From Datnioides undecimradiatus (Eukaryota > Chordata > Actinopteri > Lobotiformes > Datnioididae), in assembly GCA_008933995.1 (NCBI GenBank), contig WARS01000069.1, positions 682,001 to 746,000 of the forward strand: DNA of 64,000 bases, in the 5' to 3' direction. Each line of letters opens with the position of its first letter. Positions within the stretch are counted from its first letter, which is position 1. Position numbers and translations under genes: made by a program. Positions 58,200-64,000 of the stretch are shown here, piece by piece. The notes under the pieces are model-generated. The model was not told the DNA's origin. It worked only from the letters and a program-made list of their open reading frames with translations, and searched no databases.

Positions 58200-61100
58200 T
58201 TGCATCAGATGATAGTGACGATAGCCGGTCTTAAGAGCACCTCAAAGCAGGTGCGAGCCAAACGTCGAGCTTGTATCGTGTTGTGTTGTTTGCATCTGGC
58301 ACGAGAGGAGGCTGACGGGCTGGAGCAGAGATCCTGCATTGAGAAAGAGTGTGTGCAGCCAGCAGAGATGATAACAGCTGAATCGGGGAGACATGAGGCC
58401 AAACGTGGGAGCCGCCCTCACCTAACGAAACAGACAACTTCCCTTTCCCTCTTTCTCTCTCCTTTATCTGCGCCTCTCTCTCTCTGCCAACTGTTGAGGA
58501 AGCATCACGCACATTTACAAATGACTGCATTCAGTAGCAGCCTGTACAGCATCAGCCAACCTGGAGATAAAACCGTTTAACGAAAAGACCCCAGACTGGT
58601 GCCTTCACGCTCCACCACACTGGCTGCACCTTCATGCTGCTGCAATCCGAATGAACCCTTACGCAACAATGACACCTGCTGGGCGGTGGAGACCTGAACC
58701 ACACATGAATAAGCTGTGTGGGCTCAGACATGAGGCAGCAGACACGTTCGTTTCACATGCAAGTGTGAGCTTCAACGAGCACAATGAGGTTTGGGTCTTT
58801 ATCAAGTTGCAGAAACACTAGTTGCAGCCAGAACACATATATATTTATCCATCTTTACTTATTAACAGGGTTATTTTGTGCTCCACCGAGCCTGAATCGT
58901 GCCACGGCTTCACCTCATCTGGTTTTACTACTGCAGATCCTGACTAATTAATCAAGAACCTCTTCGCCTGAACTGTCTGAGGCTCGTTTATGAATGTTGG
59001 AGGTTTCAAATGGTTTCAAATGAAGAAATGCCGTAGCCGCGGTGAGAGAGCATGTCTTTGTCTGACTGAAGACCGGCAGTTTGGGAGCCGGGAACTGAAA
59101 CAGAGGATTGCATCTTTACTTTGAATACGCAGCAGGCATCCGCCGAGCTCAGGGGTCTTCATGGGGACAACGACAAAGACGTCTGTGTTAGCTGTCGACC
59201 AGTCGAGCCGAGAGCTCTGAGCGGCATTAAATATTTAAAGTCTGGCGAGCCGATGTCTTTTAGGCTTATAAAGCACAGAACACAGCTGCTGCAAAGCTTC
59301 ATATAGAGGGGGGTGTAAGGTAAAGACATGAAGGCAAACTCGCACGTAAAATATATTAAATCATTTAAAGAAGGAAAATCAGGAGAGTCGAGCTCCATGC
59401 TGTGTCTCTGCAGACGAATAAAGCAGGAGTCTACTTCCTGGAGCGTCCTGAGTTTAGATGGCTTGGTTTTTATTTGGAAACTGTTGATATTTTGTGGTAA
59501 AACTTCTTCACCCCCTCCCCGAAATTTAATTCGTCTCAGGGTGGAAAAGCTGCTAAAGCAGGATTTGGACTATAATGGGCCACTGAGTAAAACCCAAACT
59601 AATGAAATTCATCTCAGGTTAGCGGCCCTCTAAGTCCGGCTGACTCGATTTCACAATAAATCTGCTTAGAGCGTCGAGAGCTTAAGTGAATAAACGCTTT
59701 CGCGAAATCCGGCTCTGTTAGAGAACCAAGACTCTGTCCTTGACTGTGTGAATGTGACTCCGAGTGGGTTTTTGTGCTGAGCAGCTCATTTCACCAGCCC
59801 GAATCCCTTTCCCCGGTCGTCCTCTCAAATCAGCAAAATTAACTTTATTGACTGATGCGACGCAGCAGCTTCATATAAAAGGAAACATCCCCTAGAGACT
59901 GAAAACATAATGCTTGTTGTGTTATCGCCATCATCTGACGTACAGCAGGTTTAAAACAGGTTTTTCTTTTCAAGAACAAAGCGTTCTTGTCGCTGTTGTC
60001 TCGAGGATGCCTGACAAAGGATCCACGAAACGTTATATTTGTAATAAACCCAACCTTTTATTTTTTAACTTGATTTTCAAGGTTGAAATGAGAAACTTAC
60101 TCAGCCTACATAAAACCCAATTCAGTGGTTAAATGGAGCGAAAAACAAAGAGTGAAGAGCAAAAAGAGCTTTTCAGTCGCAGAAAACCTTTGATTTTGCC
60201 CTTTTTTTAAAGGTGCAGTGTTGTAATTGGGTTAATCTGTCATCAGATCAGTAAAATGTAAAAAACTATTTTAATCAATGTCGAATCACCTGAAAGTAAG
60301 AATGTTTTCGTTAGCTTAGAATGAGCCTTTTGCATCTATATCAGGAGTTTAGTCCAATCTGTTTCTACGGTAGCCAAGAAGGGACAAACCAAACAAAGAC
60401 CTGGCTAATTGTGCACCTGAATCCTCAAATATATAATTCAATACTGTGAGAATTAGTATGGATAGTGCATCTGAAGTCAGTGTGTAACATTGCAGAAGTT
60501 GGACTCCACGATGGCTCCGATCAATTCCAGAAAAGGTCGCTGACCCAACACGCAGGAAGCTCTCTCTCTTCCCGGTAATGTGCATTAGCATCTAAGCTAA
60601 CGTAAGACATAAAAGCAATAAAAGTTGCAATTAATTGAGCAATTAATGCTGACAAATTGTTCACATTATAACTCTGTCCTCTGCTGGAGATCTCCTGGCA
60701 GCGATTTTACAGGCATGGCTTGATAATCGTTAGTAATCGCAGCGCGGGAATAACGTTTTTGGGTCTCGGGAATACCTTCGAGTCATCCTGCCTCCAACCT
60801 GCAGCACCGTATCGACCTCTGTTGATATTCTGCACATCCCTGGAAACCTATAATAGATATTTACACCAGATAAGCTCAGCTGAACATGTACCGGACCCAG
60901 TTTCTCTAATGAATGTTGAGATTAATTCAGTATCGATTGTCTCATCTTCCTCCCGGTGGTAGTGGTGCTGGGGAGGTATGCTATTTTTAAAATAAAGTGT
61001 GTTTCCCCTCATTTTAAATATATTTTAGCCATGGATTTATCATAATTACCTCATATCTTCATCCGTACTGTCTAATGCATATGTATTTTCCTCTCTCAGG

Positions 61101-61780
61101 CACACTGTGCTCTGCAGCGTTCACTCTTTTAACTCACTCTCCATCTCATTGTCTCCCCTCGCCCACCCGTGTTTTGAATCAATACACTATTCCTTCTGCC
61201 CGTTTCGCTGCCAGCCCATTTCTCTCCATCTGTCTATCAGTCTGTTTGTTCTTCCTCTCTGTACAGTATATACCACAGTTGGCTTGATCCACTTCCATTC
61301 CTGTTGCTCTTCTGCGGCAGATTGTCGTGTTTGTCATACAAACGCTGATTGCGGGCGGTTTCCTCCAGGGCCGCAAGTGAAAAAATGAAATCACTGCTCT
61401 GGCTGAATTAAACCTCCAGTGACGGAGTCAAGTGACTGCAAATATCAATGGATCGACGCCCACAGGAAAAAAAGACAAACACAGGAGCTAGCTTGCTTTA
61501 GCTGTGCTAATACGCCTCCTGGCGCTCCCCTGATTAAACAAAATCTCAAATCATCAATTCAAGTTATTTAGATTGGAGGGAAAACACATTTACATCAGTC
61601 TTCTAGTGGTAATTACAACCAGGGTATGAAGAGTTTACATTTGACGCGTGCATGTTTTGGAAAAGAGCCAAACCTTTTTAATTAGTAGCAGCAGTGAGTG
61701 TTTGTGCTGTGTAGCAAAGAGCTGCAAACATATATCACTTTAAAAATCATTTCCATTCATCTGGTGTGTTTCCTAAAGTC
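58200..61780. other. No gene seen
   Basis: Unique sequence. ORFs up to about 130 codons without domain features. Confidence 0.5.
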
Positions 61781-61784
61781 ATAG

Positions 61785-62120
61785 TCCTGTTCTGCCAACA
61801 TGTGGTGGATCTGGACGTCGGCCATCTTGGCAGCGCATGATGTCTCCTAACTTCCTGTTAATCCAAAAAATGGTCAAACAGGTGTCAGGTGGGCGGCGGT
61901 GAGGCAGGACCGAATGACGCATGGTCGCTGAAACACGGCAGACAGCTGGCGGATAGCTGTCAGTCAAAGAAGCCCCGCCCCTTCATTCTGCATAACTTCA
62001 GGTATTAATCTGATTTAAAGGAGTGAGTTCTATATAAATTCAGCCCGTACAGTCGCCATGAACGGGGAAACTAGCTGCAGAGACCAAACCGTTGTTTGTA
62101 CCAGGCTGTAAACATGCAGC
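61785..62120 (+). repeat. Dispersed teleost repeat fragment (cataacttcaggtattaat type)
   Basis: catcttggcagcg near the start, then cataacttcaggtattaatc, taaaggagtgagttctatat, gtacagtcgccatgaacggg, gaaactagctgcagagacca and gtaccaggctgtaaacatg. I recall this phrase order from a common percomorph interspersed repeat. Family name not assigned. Confidence 0.75.
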
Positions 62121-62129
62121 ATAAAGCTA

Positions 62130-64000
62130 GCCAGTTAGCTGGGTGCTTCTTCTTCTACTGATGCTTCTATTCTAGCATGACTGAGGCTGCGATTGGGTGA
62201 ATTACATGTCCAACTTCAACCAGATCAACAAACCGTGGGATGTAAGAACATTTGGCGATCCTCCTTTTAATAAAGAAACTAACTTGGTCGACATGATGGA
62301 CCTGTGGCTCCAGAGATCACACAAACTTATCATTATTCCAACATCTCTGGCTGATAAAACATTAATATTTCACTTTGCAGAAGAGGATGTTCATTCATTT
62401 GTTGCCCTATTTTGCCCTTAACATTCCCTGTACATGACTTTTTGAGTATTTCCGTTAAAAAGGGCTTTAAAACCTGAAAAACAAGTAACCAGGTAATGAA
62501 AAGTAAGTATATTTATCACAAGTGAGTCTCAAAAGACTTGACAAAGACAAAATAAAGGACTCGGGATCTATGTGTCAGAGAGAAGTGACCTTTTTCGTCA
62601 AAATGAAACATGGTGGGCAAGACGACAGTATACGTGTGAGGTCCCTAACGCGAGGTCTTACATTAGGATGGCACAGAGCACACAATGCAGATCGATACCA
62701 GGCTGAGTGACTCTGTCGATGTGAGTGATTGTTTGTACCCCTGGTTTACCCCGGGGGGCAAAACAAATGCTTTCTCCAAAATGCCCCGCGTGGGGATATG
62801 AATGCATAACACAGTTACTGACTCAAATAATAAATGGGAGATATAATGTGAACACTCAAGGAATAACGACTTTGAAGACACCAGTCCGGCTGCATCACAC
62901 AGCTGTTTTGGGTCTTGACAGGGAAAGGAGGCTCGTACAACAATGAGCAAAGAAAGCAGGAAGCGTGAAAACGAAGCATGAGACAATAAAACGCCAAGGA
63001 GACCGGTAAACATATTAAAGATGTTGATCCATGCAGCCTCTCCAGAGTGTTGCAGTGCATTAAGAATGAACAGGACCGACGTGAATATTGGATAAGTACA
63101 GGATCGCTCTGCGACGACGACTCCGCCTGAATTTTAACGGTGCAGGCAGTAGATGGGGTGTAATCAGTCACCCAAAAACAAGCAAAGACTCCATCTTTGT
63201 GTCTTCTGCAGCCTGTTTTTAAACAATACTAAGGTAATAAAGCTAGCAAACCTAACCATGCTTCTGAAGGAAGGGTTTGGAGGGATTTTGTCAGATCTTT
63301 GGGCGAAATGTGGGCAACACGAACGGATCTTTGAGGAACAAGCTGCAGCAGGTTTGATGTGATATAATGATGGGGTTGAAAAGGTGTTTGCTGCCGCTTT
63401 AAAGTATCCTGCTACGATTAAGACTTTATAAAAAGTAAAAGCACATCTCCCTCATTGAGAAGCCCTGGATCTATGGATCAGAGATCTTGCATCTCGTGTA
63501 CCACCATCGCTTACACTAGGTCTTCTGGTAAAGAGCAGAGTGCGTCTAGATGGCAGCATTACAGGAAACATCGGAGTTTGATGATGCATCAGAATGCTAA
63601 ATGCAGTTAGCATCTTTTAGCTCATAGCTGGCAGCGGCCGACACTGCGTTAGTGGTTGCATCGGCAGTGTGTGCAGATTAGACGCTGATGGGCCTTTGCA
63701 TCCTGGACGCAGTGACTTCAGCTCACCCTGATGCATGTTTGAACCTCATGTTATGGATATACTCAACATATCGTATTATTTTGCAAACACACACTAAAAT
63801 GAGCAGTTCTGCCATATGCAATATGAAAGCTCGTACTTGTGTACCCAAAAACAGCCTCATTCAAAACAATGAGTAGTCTTGCTGGCACTGAACGCTGCCA
63901 GTTGGTTCATAACTGATTGGATTCACTGTTGTGCAAAAAGCCACCGGTTGAGCACAAACACGCCGCGCTCAGACTAATTAAAGGAGTTGGCCTCTGTTTC
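62130..64000. other. No gene seen
   Basis: Unique, moderately AT-rich sequence to the window end. No feature could be supported. Confidence 0.5.

Overview
The window looks like non-coding DNA from a ray-finned (teleost, probably percomorph) fish genome. This rests on very dense (CA)n/(TG)n microsatellites, many short CpG-rich patches, and fragments of several dispersed repeats that I recognise from memory as common in percomorph fish. I could not run a repeat library or alignment. No intact long protein-coding gene, tRNA or rRNA is supported. Most open frames are chance ORFs, many of them running through simple repeats.

The best gene evidence is on the minus strand at 3330-4045. It is a C2H2 zinc-finger protein of a multicopy fish family, with four N-terminal fingers and a typical C-terminal block. 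It is broken by a one-base frame slip inside finger 4 and lacks the long middle of the family. A good splice donor at 5572 and an acceptor at 4047-4046 (minus) suggest it kept a 5' exon, with a 20-bp minisatellite in the intervening intron. A second, weaker gene signal is a possible 26-codon first exon at 11326-11403 (+) with a YY1-like start context and a gtaagt donor.

Layout: 1-2.3 kb featureless; 2.3-5.7 kb the broken zinc-finger locus, its AT-rich 3' side and the minisatellite; 5.7-15 kb unique sequence with SINE-like and other repeat fragments and the candidate exon; 15-19 kb GC/CpG-rich with several TG/CA arrays; 19-25 kb mostly unique; 25-28 kb a microsatellite cluster followed by a 585-bp 17-bp minisatellite open in all three forward frames; 28-38.2 kb CpG-rich patches, CTCF-like motifs, repeat fragments, a polypurine tract and a strong CpG cluster; 38-64 kb AT-richer unique DNA with five more repeat fragments, small hairpins and candidate conserved non-coding DNA.

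I did not find a convincing new biological system. The most useful leads are the broken but apparently spliced zinc-finger locus, the three-frame-open minisatellite, the CTCF-like motifs (two carried on repeat DNA), and the CpG cluster beside the polypurine tract.
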